This document shows positions 1-9,494 of a stretch of 55,369 bases of DNA, piece by piece. Under the pieces are notes generated by a model that saw nothing but the letters and a program-made list of their open reading frames with translations, had not been told where the DNA came from and searched no databases. Origin of the DNA: Streptomyces sp. GKU 895 (GTDB lineage Bacteria; Actinomycetota; Actinomycetes; Streptomycetales; Streptomycetaceae); contig MWJO01000050.1 in NCBI GenBank assembly GCA_002027195.1, forward strand, positions 1-55,369, given 5' to 3'. The translations under genes were made by a program, and so were the position numbers. Each line of letters opens with the position of its first letter. Position 1 is the first letter of the stretch.

Positions 1-1544
1 CCTTCGTCGAACGAGCACCGCTCGCACCCGCGTCAGCGGACCGCGTCCGGCGTCGACGACCGGCACCCGACGCGGGCTCCGAAAGCGATACGGACGAAGC
101 AGCCTCGCCGGACCCTACGGCGGCCTCGGCCGCCTCGTCGGCTGCCATGCTTCCCGCGCCCGGCCTGTCCGGCCTGTCCGACCTGTTCGGCCTGTCCGAC
201 CGCCCCACGCCGGCCACGGAGTCGGCGGCTCCCACAGGCTCCGCCAGTCCCCTCTCCCCGCGTTCCGACCGCAGGCAACGGCGGATCGACTCCGGGTCCA
301 GTCCCTCGTTGCAGGCCTGGTGGAGCAGGCGCGCGAAGAGGTAATCGGGGTCCGCGCCCAGGGCCATGGCCAGGGCCTCCCTCGCCTCCAACTGATCGCC
401 GGTCGACCATGCGACCCAACCGGCGAGGGTCAGCGGCGCCGCCGCGTGTTCGCCGTACGGCCGACACAGCGTCGGGCGAGGGCTCGCCACAGCCGTAGGG
501 CGGGACCTGCCGCGTCCCCTTCCATCCACTCGGCCGCGCGATCCCGGGTCGTGCGGTCCTGGAGGCCGAGGATCAGCGACGCGGCCTCGTCGTGGCCGAG
601 CAGTTGGTCGTCACGGAGATCCGCGGTGAGGATGCCGGACACGGACGGCGCCTGCTCGAAGCGCCGCATGATCTGTTCGGCGAGCTCCAGGGTCTCCGCG
701 GCCACACCGGCGCGACCGGCCTCGTCGAGGATCCTCGGGACAATGGCCATTCCCGCAGTGTCGAGGGCGATCTCCTGGGCCAGGGCGGCGGCGTTCTCCC
801 AGGGCATCAGCCTGGCCCGCAACTCCCGCAGGGTGCCGCGCACTTGAAGGCCCGCGTAGGTGGCGGCCGCGGCCAGCACCGACGTGCCCGGCAGGCCCAT
901 GGACTGCCCTTCGGGCGGGCAGCACGCCTCGCTCACGCAGCAGTAGGACCAGAAGCGGCCGTCGGAGATGCACAGCGCCTCGATCACCGGCACGTCGCGG
1001 CTGCCGCACTCGACGCGCAGTTGCTGGGCGAGCGGCCGGAGTCGTTCCATCACTTCCCGGCCGGACTCTCCCCGGCCCGGCTCCTGGCAGAGGTAGGCGA
1101 CCATCTGGTCGGCCGGGCTCCTCTGCGCTCGCTGCCGGTGACCAGTCCGTGGGCCAACTGCCGGGCCACGGCGGGCCAGTCGTCGGCGTTCGCGGGAATG
1201 CCGAGCCGGGCCCGGCCCCCGAAGCGGCCGCGTCCGTCCTTGTCGCGTAGGGCGACCAGGACGATGCTGTCCTCCGGCCGGTAGCCGAGCAGATAGGGCA
1301 GGGCGTCGGCCAGTTCGGCCGGGGTGCGCAGGGTCACCTGTTCGTCGCCGTGGCCGTCGTACGCGAGGGAGTCGACGCGTTCCGCCTGCTCCGGGCAGTC
1401 GTCTCGCTCACCGGACTTCTTGCGGGTGCTGCTTCCCGTCGCCTCGCCGCTTGCGGGAGCCGTGGAGATGTCTGCGCCGGATGCCGTGGTTTCAGCGGTT
1501 CCGTGGCTTTCAGGGGATCCGGTCGTTTCGCCGTGGTTCGTCAT
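1..1544 (-). CDS. DUF4192 domain protein (partial, two frame breaks)
   Basis: Conserved actinobacterial protein of unknown function. The N-terminal part has a Ser/Thr-rich leader and then PAELADALPYLLGYRPEDS, the hallmark opening of DUF4192; later come the Cys-rich YCC...CCPPEG segment and an alpha-helical tail. The ATG at 1544 is the start. Frame is lost twice. Near 1110-1122 the frame reading GSERR must shift by one base to continue as ADQMVAYLCQE. Near 460 it must shift again, from ARRCVG to YGEHAAAPLTLAGW. Both are explained by one missing base. After the second shift the frame stays open to the left edge, so the C terminus lies outside. The tail around 160-210 is a short Arg-Ser-Asp-Arg-Pro repeat. 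It lies downstream of recQ on the same strand. Function unknown; family call confident. Confidence 0.8.
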
Positions 1545-1708
1545 GCCCAGACGATCTCGCGAATCGCGGGATTCCGCTTTCGCCTGTGGATAACTCGGGC
1601 CAGGGACACGTCAATTCAACTCCGGCCAGCGGCACGTCGATCCGCCCTGTCTCACCACTGACCCTCTTCCGATCTGCGCACGCGAGGCGTGGCCTCCGGC
1701 GACACGAC

Positions 1709-3868
1709 TCAGCCCGCCGCAGCAAGCACCAGAGGCAGCACCCGCTCGCTTCCGGCCCGGAGAAGCAACCGGGCCGCGACCGCCAGGGTCCACCCGGAGT
1801 CGGTGTAGTCGTCCACGAGCAGGACGGGGCCGGGCGTGCGGGCCAGCGCTTCGGCGAGCTCGTCGGAGACGGCGAAACTGCCGGACAGCGCCCTGAGCCG
1901 CTGGGCCGAGTTGCTGCGCCGGGCCGCATGCGCACCCCCCGGGCCCGTGTACGTCAGTGTGCCCAGGAACGGCAGGCGGCCGATGCCGGCGATGCCCTCG
2001 GCGAGGGAACCCACCAGGCGGGGGCGGGCCAGGGACGGTACGGCGACGACGCCCACCGGCCGGGCGGCGGCATCCGCGGCGCCGGAGGCCCACCCGCCCG
2101 GCGAGCGCGCCCAGTCGGCGAGCACAGCCACCGCGGCCCGCAGCACGTCGTCGGGGACCGGGCCGTCGGGAGCGTCCTCGGCCAGCAGCGGGCGCAGCCG
2201 GTTGCCCCAGCCGATGTCGGAGAGGCGCCCCAGGGCGCGCCCGGTGGAGCACTGCTCCTTGGCCGGGATGCGGCCCTTGAGGTCGATGCCCAGCGCGGGC
2301 ATCCCGGTCGGCCACATCCGGCGTGGTTCGACCTCGACGCCCGGACGGTCCAGCTCCTTCGTCGCCGCCGTCAGCGTCTCCGTCGAGACGGACGTGTCGG
2401 CCCAGGGGCCGGCGCAGTTGTCGCAGCGGCCGCAGGGGGCCGCCCCTTCGTCGTCCAGCTGGCGGCGCAGGAATTCCATCCGGCACCCGGCCGTGCTCAC
2501 GTAGTCGCGCATGGCCTGCTGCTCGGCCGCGCGCTGTCGTGCGACCCAGGCGTACCGCTCGGCGTCGTACACCCATGGCTCGCCGGTGGCGATCCAGCCG
2601 CCCTTGACGCGCTTGACGGCCCCGTCGACGTCGAGGACCTTGAGCATGGTCTCCAGCCGGGTGCGCCGGAGGTCCACGACCGCCTCCAGGGCTGGCACGG
2701 ACAGCGGCCGGCCCGCCTCGGCCAGCGCCGCGAGGGTCTGGCGGACCTGTGCCTCCGGGGGGGAAGGCGGTGTCGGCGAAGTAGCGCCAGATGGCCTCGT
2801 CCTCCTTGCCCGGCAGGAGCAGCACATCGGCGTGGGCCACACCGCGTCCCGCGCGGCCGACCTGCTGGTAGTAGGCGATCGGCGAGGACGGCGAGCCGAG
2901 ATGGATGACGAAGCCCAGGTCCGGCTTGTCGAAGCCCATGCCCAGCGCCGAGGTCGCGACGAGCGCCTTCACCCGGTTCTCCAGCAGGTCGGTCTCGGCC
3001 TGGAGCCGGTCGGCGTTCTCCGTGCGTCCCGTGTAGGAGGCGACCTGGTGGCCTCGCTGTCGCAGATGGGCGGTGGCCTCCTCGGCGGCGGCGACCGTGA
3101 GCGTGTAGATGATTCCGGAGCCCGGCAGCTCGTCCAGGTGCTCGGCGAGCCAGGCCAGGCGGTGGGCCGCGTCCGGCAGCCGGACCACGCCGAGGCGCAG
3201 GCTCTCCCGCTCCAGCGGGCCGCGCAGCACCAGTGCCTCCCCTGCGCCGGTGCCGAGTTGTTCGGCCACGTCCGCGGTGACGCGCGCGTTGGCCGTCGCG
3301 GTGGTGGCCAGCACCGGAACCCCGGGGGCCAGCTCGGTGAGCATCGCCCGCAGCCGACGGTAGTCGGGCCGGAAGTCATGCCCCCAGTCGGAGATGCAGT
3401 GCGCCTCGTCGACCACCAGCAGACCGGTCGTGGCCGCCAGCTTGGGCAGCAACTGGTCGCGGAAGTCGACGGAGTTGAGGCGCTCGGGGCTGACCAGGAG
3501 CACATCGGTCTCGCCCCGCTCCACCTCCTCGTGGATGGTGTCCCACTCCTCGGGGTTGGCCGAGTTGATGGTGCGCGCCCTGATCCCGGCCCGCGCCGCC
3601 GACTCCACCTGGTTGCGCATCAGCGCCAGGAGCGGCGAGACGATCACCGTCGGGCCCGCGCCGCGTCGGCGCAGCAGCGCGGTGGCGACGAAGTACACCG
3701 CCGACTTGCCCCAGCCGGTGCGCTGCACCACCAGCGCGCGCCGTCGGTCCTCCACCAGCGCCGCCACCGCCTGCCACTGGTCCTCACGCAACCGCGCGGA
3801 GCCGTCCGGGCCCCGACCAGTTCGGCGAGGACGGCATCGGCTTCGGCACGGAGCTCCAGGTTGTCCAT
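1709..3868 (-). CDS. recQ: RecQ-family ATP-dependent DNA helicase (two frame breaks)
   Basis: 3'-5' DNA helicase for recombination and repair. In order it shows the RecQ entry motif LREDQW, Walker A TGWGKS, DEAH box (VVDEAHCISDWGHDFRPDYR), motif VI QVGRAGRG, the zinc cysteines CGRCDNC, and a C-terminal phosphoribosyltransferase-like segment with VDDYTDSGWT. That last extension is typical of actinobacterial RecQ proteins, not of E. coli RecQ. The ATG at 3868 follows GGAGAC. The frame breaks near 3810 (ELVGA to DGSARLREDQW, one base missing) and at the seven-G run 2757-2763 (one base extra before EAQVRQTLAAL). Rejoined, the product is about 720 residues and lacks no motif. The breaks look like sequence errors rather than decay. 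Confidence 0.85.
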
Positions 3869-4176
3869 GTCTCCATGCAACCCGATGGCACTGACAATCG
3901 GCCACTTCACAACGCGTGACACCGGGCATCCCGTGCGTCAGGCACGCGCGTGTGTCTGGCGTCGCAGGGTGAAACACCGGGTAGGGATATAAACCACACA
4001 CCGTCAGATACCGGTCGGTGGCCCCAATTGCTCGTTGCCGCATTCAAGTTCGACAGGAAGAATTGAACTCCGCTCCCCGCACGGCTCGCCCGTGGTCCGG
4101 TAGGGCTCTGCTGCGGCGTGCGTTCCCCCGAATCCGACCCCGCCCGCAGTGTGGGCGCGTAGCCGAAGGGAGGACC

Positions 4177-4808
4177 GTGACCTTCGGATTCGCTCCGTCC
4201 TCGGCGGCATCCACGTCGACGTCTGCCGACCTGTCCGCCGCATCCAACCCGCTCACCCGTCTGCTCGAACCCGCGGAGTGGGCCGCAGCCGGGATTCCCC
4301 TGCTGCGCAATCCCCGCGAGGTCGTCAGCGGACTGCACTCCCGGCATCGTCCGACGACCGCGACGGCGATCGTCGCCGTCCTCGATGCGGACGAACGGCT
4401 GCGCGCGAGCGCCTCGTTCACGCGCCGCCCGGCACCGGCCGACGGTTGGATGTTCCGCAACGCGCTGCTCGCCCAGCTGCGCCGGGTCATCCCGCACGAC
4501 CTGCGCCGCCGCACCCCCGTGCGTACGGCCGTGCTGATGTACTGCCGTGACGGCGACGCGCGTTGGACGGAGGAGGACGCGCGTGGATGTGGGGGCTGCG
4601 CGACGCCTGCACGCTGCACGGGCTGCGCTGCGGCGCCTACATCACGCTCACCCGCGACGGCTGGCAGGTTCTCGGTGAGGGCCGCGGCGGCCGCCGGCCC
4701 AACTCCACGTCGGCGCCGGAACCTTTCGCCCTGTCCGAGGCACCGCCCCCGCTGCCGCGCACCGGCGGTGCCGCGTCAGAGGTGCTGCGCCGCGCGGCAG
4801 CCCGCTGA
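4177..4808 (+). CDS. Conserved hypothetical protein (one frame break)
   Basis: Not recognised. The GTG at 4177 follows AAGGGAGG at good spacing. The first 135 residues have a Ser/Thr/Ala-rich start, then LTRLLEPAEWAAAGIPLLRN and a predicted alpha/beta stretch ending in VLMYCRDGDARWTEED. Around 4577-4583 the frame must move by one base, after which it continues as WMWGLRDACTLHGLRCG and ends with a Pro/Ala-rich tail. Repaired length is about 210 residues. It is transcribed away from recQ. There is no signal peptide or membrane segment. Third-position GC is high on both sides of the break, which supports one gene. A strong hairpin follows the stop codon. Confidence 0.6.
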
Positions 4809-4812
4809 GACT

Positions 4813-4840
4813 CCGGAAGGTGCCCTGAGGCGCCTTCCGG
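4813..4840 (+). terminator. Hairpin terminator after the 4177-4808 gene
   Basis: CCGGAAGGTGCC and GGCGCCTTCCGG form a 12-bp stem (one G-T pair) with a CTGA loop, five bases after the stop codon. There is no T tract, as is usual in Streptomyces. Confidence 0.7.
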
Positions 4841-5308
4841 TACGACCGACCGGTCGCCCCGTCCACGACATCCACCGACGGGGGTGCCGGGGCCATCACG
4901 GGCTCGGCACCTCGACGCCGATGCACGGGATCACTCGGCCCAGCCGTACGTTCATGTCGTACGGCGTCGTACGACATCGCAGGCGAACGTGCGGCGTCGC
5001 AGGACGTCGTACGGTGTGAAAGTCGCGCATGCGAGAAACCCGAGCTCACCGGGCGGCCGCGCAGGCCCGATCACCCCCCGCTCACCGCGAGTGAGGATGG
5101 AGCTTTCCCGGAGCTGTCGCCGGACTCGGGCCGCACCGATCCCGTGCACCGCAGGGAAGCACTCAGCCGCGCCGAAGCCGACCTGCGCGAGGGCACGCGC
5201 ACGGACCGCTCCCAGGCGCCCGCGCACGACAAACCCCCCACCGTGCAGGAGCCGCCGCTGCGGTCCCCTCGTCACCCCGGCGTTCCCCCCGGCTTCACCG
5301 GTACGGGC
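4841..5308. other. Gene-free stretch with CGTACG-rich inverted repeats
   Basis: About 470 bases between two inward-facing genes with no credible reading frame. The striking part is 4940-5020, where GTCGTACGG-type words recur. At 4954-4977 the arms ATGTCGTACG and CGTACGACAT form a perfect 10-bp inverted repeat around GCGT, and a partial copy (ACGTCGTACGG) follows near 5004. The rest is unremarkable GC-rich DNA. I cannot name a factor that binds here. Confidence 0.6.
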
Positions 5309-5927
5309 TCAGACGCCCGCGCCCAGCACCGAGTTGATCTGCTGCGGGTCGCCGCAGACGATCAGCAGAGCGCCGGCCCGGCTGTGGGCCAAGGGCAGAA
5401 CGGTGGCGGCAACGGTGTCGGCACCGCCATTGACGGCGACCACGACGACGGGGCGGGCAGCGGCACGGCCCGCGGCGTCGGCGTCCAGGTAGAAGACGTC
5501 GTCGCCCGCGTCGTGCTGGGCCCAGTAGGAGGCTTCTCCGAAGGACAGCTCGTGGGTGGCCCACGGGTGCTGCTCGCCGGTGGTGATCACCAGCACGTCA
5601 CCGGGGGCACGGCCCGAGTCCAGGAGCAGGTCCACGGCTTCCTCGGCGGCGTCGAGCGCACCGTCGGCGGAGGCCGGGATCAGCTGGATCTGCGGGTCAC
5701 CGGGGCCGGCGGCGGCGCGGGCGCCGGGCCCGACGGTCCGGGCTTGGCGGCCACGTCATGCGGCGCACGCTGCACCGGAGGCGTGGGGCGGAGGGGCCGG
5801 ACGACCGGACGCGGGTGCGCCGCGGCCGGGGCCGGCACGGGCGGGGTCGGCGCGGTGCGGCCACTGGCCGGAGTGCGCGGGACCTGGGCACTTCGTGAAT
5901 CTGAGGCTCCTCGGGAAGGAGAGGCAT
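5309..5927 (-). CDS. Hypothetical protein with Pro/Ala-rich N terminus (frame breaks)
   Basis: Not recognised with confidence. The likely start is the ATG at 5927, giving MPLLPEEPQIHEVPR. The frame then appears to move near 5890 into a Pro/Ala-rich linker (VPRTPASGRTAPTPPVPAP), and near 5700 into a folded C-terminal part running from GDPQIQLIPASADG to QQINSVLGAGV. That part has alternating hydrophobic strands (VLVITTGEQHPW, PVVVVAVNGG, ALLIVCGDP) and loosely resembles the last domain of UvrD-like helicases; this is an inference from pattern only. A stop just upstream of the C-terminal frame would otherwise cut the gene short. It lies 68 bases downstream of rnhB on the same strand. Confidence 0.45.
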
Positions 5928-5995
5928 GAGCTGACTTTTATCAAACATTGGTGCGGTTCGCGTCGGCGGGTGGCACATAAGTGCGAGCGGAACGA

Positions 5996-6697
5996 TCAGA
6001 AGTCGAAGCCGAGCTGGCCCTCGATCTCCGGAACGCGTCCGTCCGCCCAGCTGCGGACCTTCTTGAGGTGCCGCCACTGGGGCAGCGCATCAAGATACGC
6101 CCACGACAGCCGGTGGTACGGGGTGGGTCCCCGCTCCTCCAGCGCGGCCTTGTGCACGGGTGAGGGATACCCGGCATTGTCCGCAAAACCGAAGTCTGCA
6201 TGGTCGATACCCAGTTCGGCCATCATTTTGTCGCGCTGAACCTTGGCGATCACCGAGGCCGCCGCGACCGCCACGCACGACTGGTCGCCCTTGATCACCG
6301 TACGGACCCGCCACGGGACCCCGAGATAGTCGTGCTTGCCGTCGAGGATCACCGCCTCGGGACGGACCGGCAGGGTCTCCAAGGCGCGGACCGCCGCCAG
6401 ACGCAGGGCGGCCGTCATGCCGAGCGCGTCGATCTCCTCCGGAGAGGCGTGCCCCAGGGCGTACGAGGTCACCCACGTCCGCAACTCCTCGGCAAGCTCG
6501 GTGCGTCGCTTGACGGTGAGCAGCTTGGAGTCGGTGAGGCCTTGAGGGGGCCGGCGCAGTCCGGTGATCGCCGCGCAGACGGTGACGGGGCCGGCCCACG
6601 CACCGCGCCCCACCTCGTCGACACCGGCAATGACCTTGGCTCCGGTCGTGGCGCGAAGGGAGCGCTCGACGGTGTGTGTAGGCGGTTCGTACGGCAT
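5996..6697 (-). CDS. rnhB: Ribonuclease HII
   Basis: Cleaves the RNA strand of RNA-DNA hybrids and removes misincorporated ribonucleotides. The product is 233 residues, normal for the family. IAGVDEVGRGAWAGPV carries the first catalytic acids, DGKHDYLG the third, and the conserved VAAASVIAKVQRD helix follows. The ATG at 6697 (MPYEPPTHTVERS) is preferred over an upstream frame extension because AAGGGCG precedes it. The reading frame is intact. Confidence 0.95.
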   Translation of the reverse strand: MPYEPPTHTVERSLRATTGAKVIAGVDEVGRGAWAGPVTVCAAITGLRRPPQGLTDSKLLTVKRRTELAEELRTWVTSYALGHASPEEIDALGMTAALRLAAVRALETLPVRPEAVILDGKHDYLGVPWRVRTVIKGDQSCVAVAAASVIAKVQRDKMMAELGIDHADFGFADNAGYPSPVHKAALEERGPTPYHRLSWAYLDALPQWRHLKKVRSWADGRVPEIEGQLGFDF

Positions 6698-6813
6698 GGC
6701 GCCCTTAGCGTACGCCGCCTGGATCACCCGGCGACACCCTGGTTCCTCGAGTGGCGTCACGGTGGGCCCGATGCCCCCTCGGCCGGCGGCCCGACGGCCG
6801 TCGCAAGGCCCCC

Positions 6814-7437
6814 TCAGTCACCGCTCGGCCGCAGCAGCGGAACCATGAACTGGTCGATCATCTCCTGCAGCTCCTGGTCACTCCATTCGCTTCCGCTCAT
6901 CTTGGAGCGGTACATCATCATCGCCGGGATCGCGTCGAAGACATACCTGTTGGCGGCATCCGCGCGGACCTCTCCCCGCTCGATTCCGCGAGTGATGACC
7001 TTCCCGAGCAGCCTGAGGGTCGGCTCCACGACCCCTCCGAAGATCACACCGTGGAAGCGCTCCGCCTGAGCTTCATCGCATTCGTGAATCACTGCGCGGA
7101 GCGCGAAGCCGGGACGCGAATACATCGCGTCGCGCGCCTGCCGACAGAGCGCGAGGAGGTCCTCGCGGAGCCCTCCAAGGTCCGGCGCCTCCTCGATCAG
7201 CGGCAGTCCGGCCTTGAGCGCGTCCGCGACGAGGTCCTCCTTGGAGGGCCAACGGCGGTAGACCGCGGCCTTGCCGGTCTGGGCGCCCGCGGCGACACCC
7301 TCCATGGTGAGGCCCTTCCAGCCGACCGTGCTGAGCTGCTCCAGCGCGGCGTCGAGGATCGCGCGTTCGAGCACGGCGCCGCGCCGACGGAGGGAGGCCG
7401 CCTGAGCGGGGGCGGCCGTCCAGCGCGAGGTAACCAT
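6814..7437 (-). CDS. TetR-family transcriptional repressor
   Basis: About 207 residues. The N-terminal helix-turn-helix (AILDAALEQLSTVGWKGLTM through TGKAAVYRRWPSKEDLV) is a classic TetR DNA-binding domain. The C-terminal half is the usual variable ligand-binding and dimer domain. The ATG at 7437 (MVTSRWTAAP) follows GGAGAA. It is divergent from an exporter gene, and the gap holds two identical-armed palindromes, so it almost certainly represses both itself and the exporter until a drug-like ligand binds. The ligand cannot be read from the sequence. Confidence 0.9.
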   Translation of the reverse strand: MVTSRWTAAPAQAASLRRRGAVLERAILDAALEQLSTVGWKGLTMEGVAAGAQTGKAAVYRRWPSKEDLVADALKAGLPLIEEAPDLGGLREDLLALCRQARDAMYSRPGFALRAVIHECDEAQAERFHGVIFGGVVEPTLRLLGKVITRGIERGEVRADAANRYVFDAIPAMMMYRSKMSGSEWSDQELQEMIDQFMVPLLRPSGD

Positions 7438-7533
7438 CTGAGTTTCTCCAGCGAGCAGGGGAAGCGGGGATTCCGGGGACAGGGGAAGGACGCGCGACGA
7501 CGACGGGGGGACACGCCGCACACCCACAATCTA

Positions 7534-7553
7534 AGTGAACGCTTGCGTTCACT
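7534..7553. promoter_or_regulatory. TetR operator 1
   Basis: Perfect inverted repeat AGTGAACGC-TT-GCGTTCACT (9-bp arms, 2-bp spacer) in the repressor/exporter gap, about 100 bases from the repressor start. Confidence 0.85.
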
Positions 7554-7581
7554 ATGGAGGACTCACTACCGTGGACGCGAC

Positions 7582-7601
7582 AGTGAACGCGAGCGTTCAC
7601 T
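7582..7601. promoter_or_regulatory. TetR operator 2
   Basis: Same arms as operator 1 with a GA spacer, AGTGAACGC-GA-GCGTTCACT, centred exactly 48 bp from it. It lies 24 bases before the exporter start codon, so a bound repressor would block that promoter or its early transcription. Confidence 0.85.
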
Positions 7602-7624
7602 AACGCACTTGTGGGGGACCCATA

Positions 7625-9172
7625 GTGACAACCTCTCAGTTGATCAAAGATCAGAAGCCAGGTGCGGCGCGCCGGGAAGGACACCCAGGCATCGCGCTCG
7701 CCGTCATCGCGGCCTGCCAACTCATGGTGGTACTCGACGCGACGATTGTGAACATCGCACTCCCGCACATTCAAGACGCTCTGAAGTTCAGCACCACCGA
7801 CCTCACCTGGGTCGTCAGCGCCTACACGCTCACCTTCGGCGGCCTGCTCCTCCTGGGCGGCCGCGCCGGCGACATCCTCGGCCGACGGCGGGTGTTCACC
7901 GCCGGCATCCTGCTGTTCACCTTCGCCTCGCTGCTCGGCGGACTCGCCCAGGAACCCTGGCAGTTGCTGGCGGCGCGCGTCCTTCAGGGCGTCGGTGGCG
8001 CGATCGCGTCGCCCACGTCGCTGGCCCTCATCACCACCACGTTCCCCGAAGGCCCCGAGCGGAACCGGGCCTTCGGAGTCTTCGCCGCCGTCTCGGCGGG
8101 CGGCGGCGCGATCGGACTGCTCGCGGGCGGCATGCTCACCGAATGGCTCGACTGGCGGTGGGTGCTCTTCGTCAACGTGCCGATCGGTGTCCTGATCGCC
8201 GTTCTCACGCCGCTGTACATCAGCGAGTCCGAACGGCACACCGGCCGCTTCGACATCGCCGGAGCACTGACCTCGACGGCCGGCATGGCTTCGCTCGTCT
8301 ACGGCTTCATCCGCGCGGCGGACGAGGGCTGGCGGGACGGCCTGACGATCGGGTCCTTCGCCGCGGCGGTCGTCCTGCTGCTGTCCTTCGCGTTCATCGA
8401 GACGCGCGCGAAGGAACCGATCACCCCGCTGCGGATGTTCGCCGACCGCAACCGCTCGGGCACGTACGTGATCATGCTGAGCCTGGCCGCGGCGATGTTC
8501 GGCATGTTCTTCTACATCGTCCTCTTCGTCCAGAACGTGCTGGACTACACCCCGATCGAGGCGGGCCTCGCCTTCCTTCCGGTCACGGTCGTGATCGCGC
8601 TCGGCGCGGGGCTGTCGCAGCGGTTCCTGCCGGTGCTCGGTCCCAAGCCGTTCATGCTCGTGGGCTCGGCCCTCGCGGTGATCGGTCTGTTCTGGCAGAC
8701 CCTGATCAGCTCCGACAGCACGTACGCCGGAGGCGTACTCGGCCCGATGCTGGTGTTCGGCTTCGGCATGGGCCTGAACTTCGTCACGCTGACCATCACC
8801 GCGGTCTCCGGGGTCGCCCAGCACGAGGCGGGCGCGGCATCCGGACTGCTCAACGCCACGCAGCAGGTGGGCGGGTCGCTCGGCCTGTCCATCCTGACCA
8901 CCGTGTTCGGCTCGGCCAGCAAGGACGAGGCGGAGAAGCAACTGCCCCACTTCATGGCCGACGGGACGGCGGAGCAGAAGGCGGAGTTCGCCAAGACGCA
9001 CCAGCTGCCCGCGCCGTGGGGCCACGAGGTGCTCGCGCAGGGCATCTCGACGGGATTCGTCGCGGCGGCCGCGATGGCCGTACTCGCCCTGGCCACCGCT
9101 TGGCTGGTCATCCGGGTCCGCAAGAGCGACCTGGAAGCCCTCGCGGGCACGGCGGGTCCCGGGCTCGGCTGA
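7625..9172 (+). CDS. DHA2-family MFS multidrug exporter (EmrB/QacA type)
   Basis: 515-residue inner-membrane drug:proton antiporter with about 14 membrane helices. Helix 1 carries LMVVLDATIVNIALPHI, the DHA2 motif D1 with its membrane Asp. The loop after helix 2 has GRAGDILGRRRVF (motif A), and LLARVLQGVGGAI and the antiporter motif C region follow. The GTG at 7625 follows GTGGGGGAC. The paired TetR gene and two operators upstream indicate substrate-induced expression. The exported compound is unknown. The frame is intact. Confidence 0.92.
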   Translation: MTTSQLIKDQKPGAARREGHPGIALAVIAACQLMVVLDATIVNIALPHIQDALKFSTTDLTWVVSAYTLTFGGLLLLGGRAGDILGRRRVFTAGILLFTFASLLGGLAQEPWQLLAARVLQGVGGAIASPTSLALITTTFPEGPERNRAFGVFAAVSAGGGAIGLLAGGMLTEWLDWRWVLFVNVPIGVLIAVLTPLYISESERHTGRFDIAGALTSTAGMASLVYGFIRAADEGWRDGLTIGSFAAAVVLLLSFAFIETRAKEPITPLRMFADRNRSGTYVIMLSLAAAMFGMFFYIVLFVQNVLDYTPIEAGLAFLPVTVVIALGAGLSQRFLPVLGPKPFMLVGSALAVIGLFWQTLISSDSTYAGGVLGPMLVFGFGMGLNFVTLTITAVSGVAQHEAGAASGLLNATQQVGGSLGLSILTTVFGSASKDEAEKQLPHFMADGTAEQKAEFAKTHQLPAPWGHEVLAQGISTGFVAAAAMAVLALATAWLVIRVRKSDLEALAGTAGPGLG

Positions 9173-9494
9173 CCGGAGAGAGCTCACGCAGAGCCGTGGA
9201 TGGCCGGCCCCGGACCTCCCCCGCACGACAAAGGGCGAGAACGCCGGTCCGGTCATCCACGCAGCGAGGGCCAGCAGACCCACCAGAGCCCACATCCCGT
9301 ACATGTCACCCCCCCGCCGCCCCCCGTCACGACACCTGGCCGCGTGTGCCCATGGATCACACAGCGGATACCACGACAACGCACGATCGGTTACGCAGAG
9401 TTCCCACCCTGCACGGAGAGTTTTCGTCGCACCGGGTGATCGGCCGGACCCGCCCATCGGACGGAGATCGACACCGCTGCCGCGCGGGGCCGGC
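9173..9494. other. Intergenic stretch between exporter and ADP-ribosylglycohydrolase
   Basis: About 320 bases where two genes converge. No clear terminator hairpin is visible. It holds a C-rich run around 9310-9330. On the minus strand from 9305 there is a possible small membrane peptide start (MYGMWALVGLLALAAWMTG) behind GGGGGGTGAC, but that frame does not close before it enters the exporter antisense, so it is not called as a gene. Confidence 0.5.
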
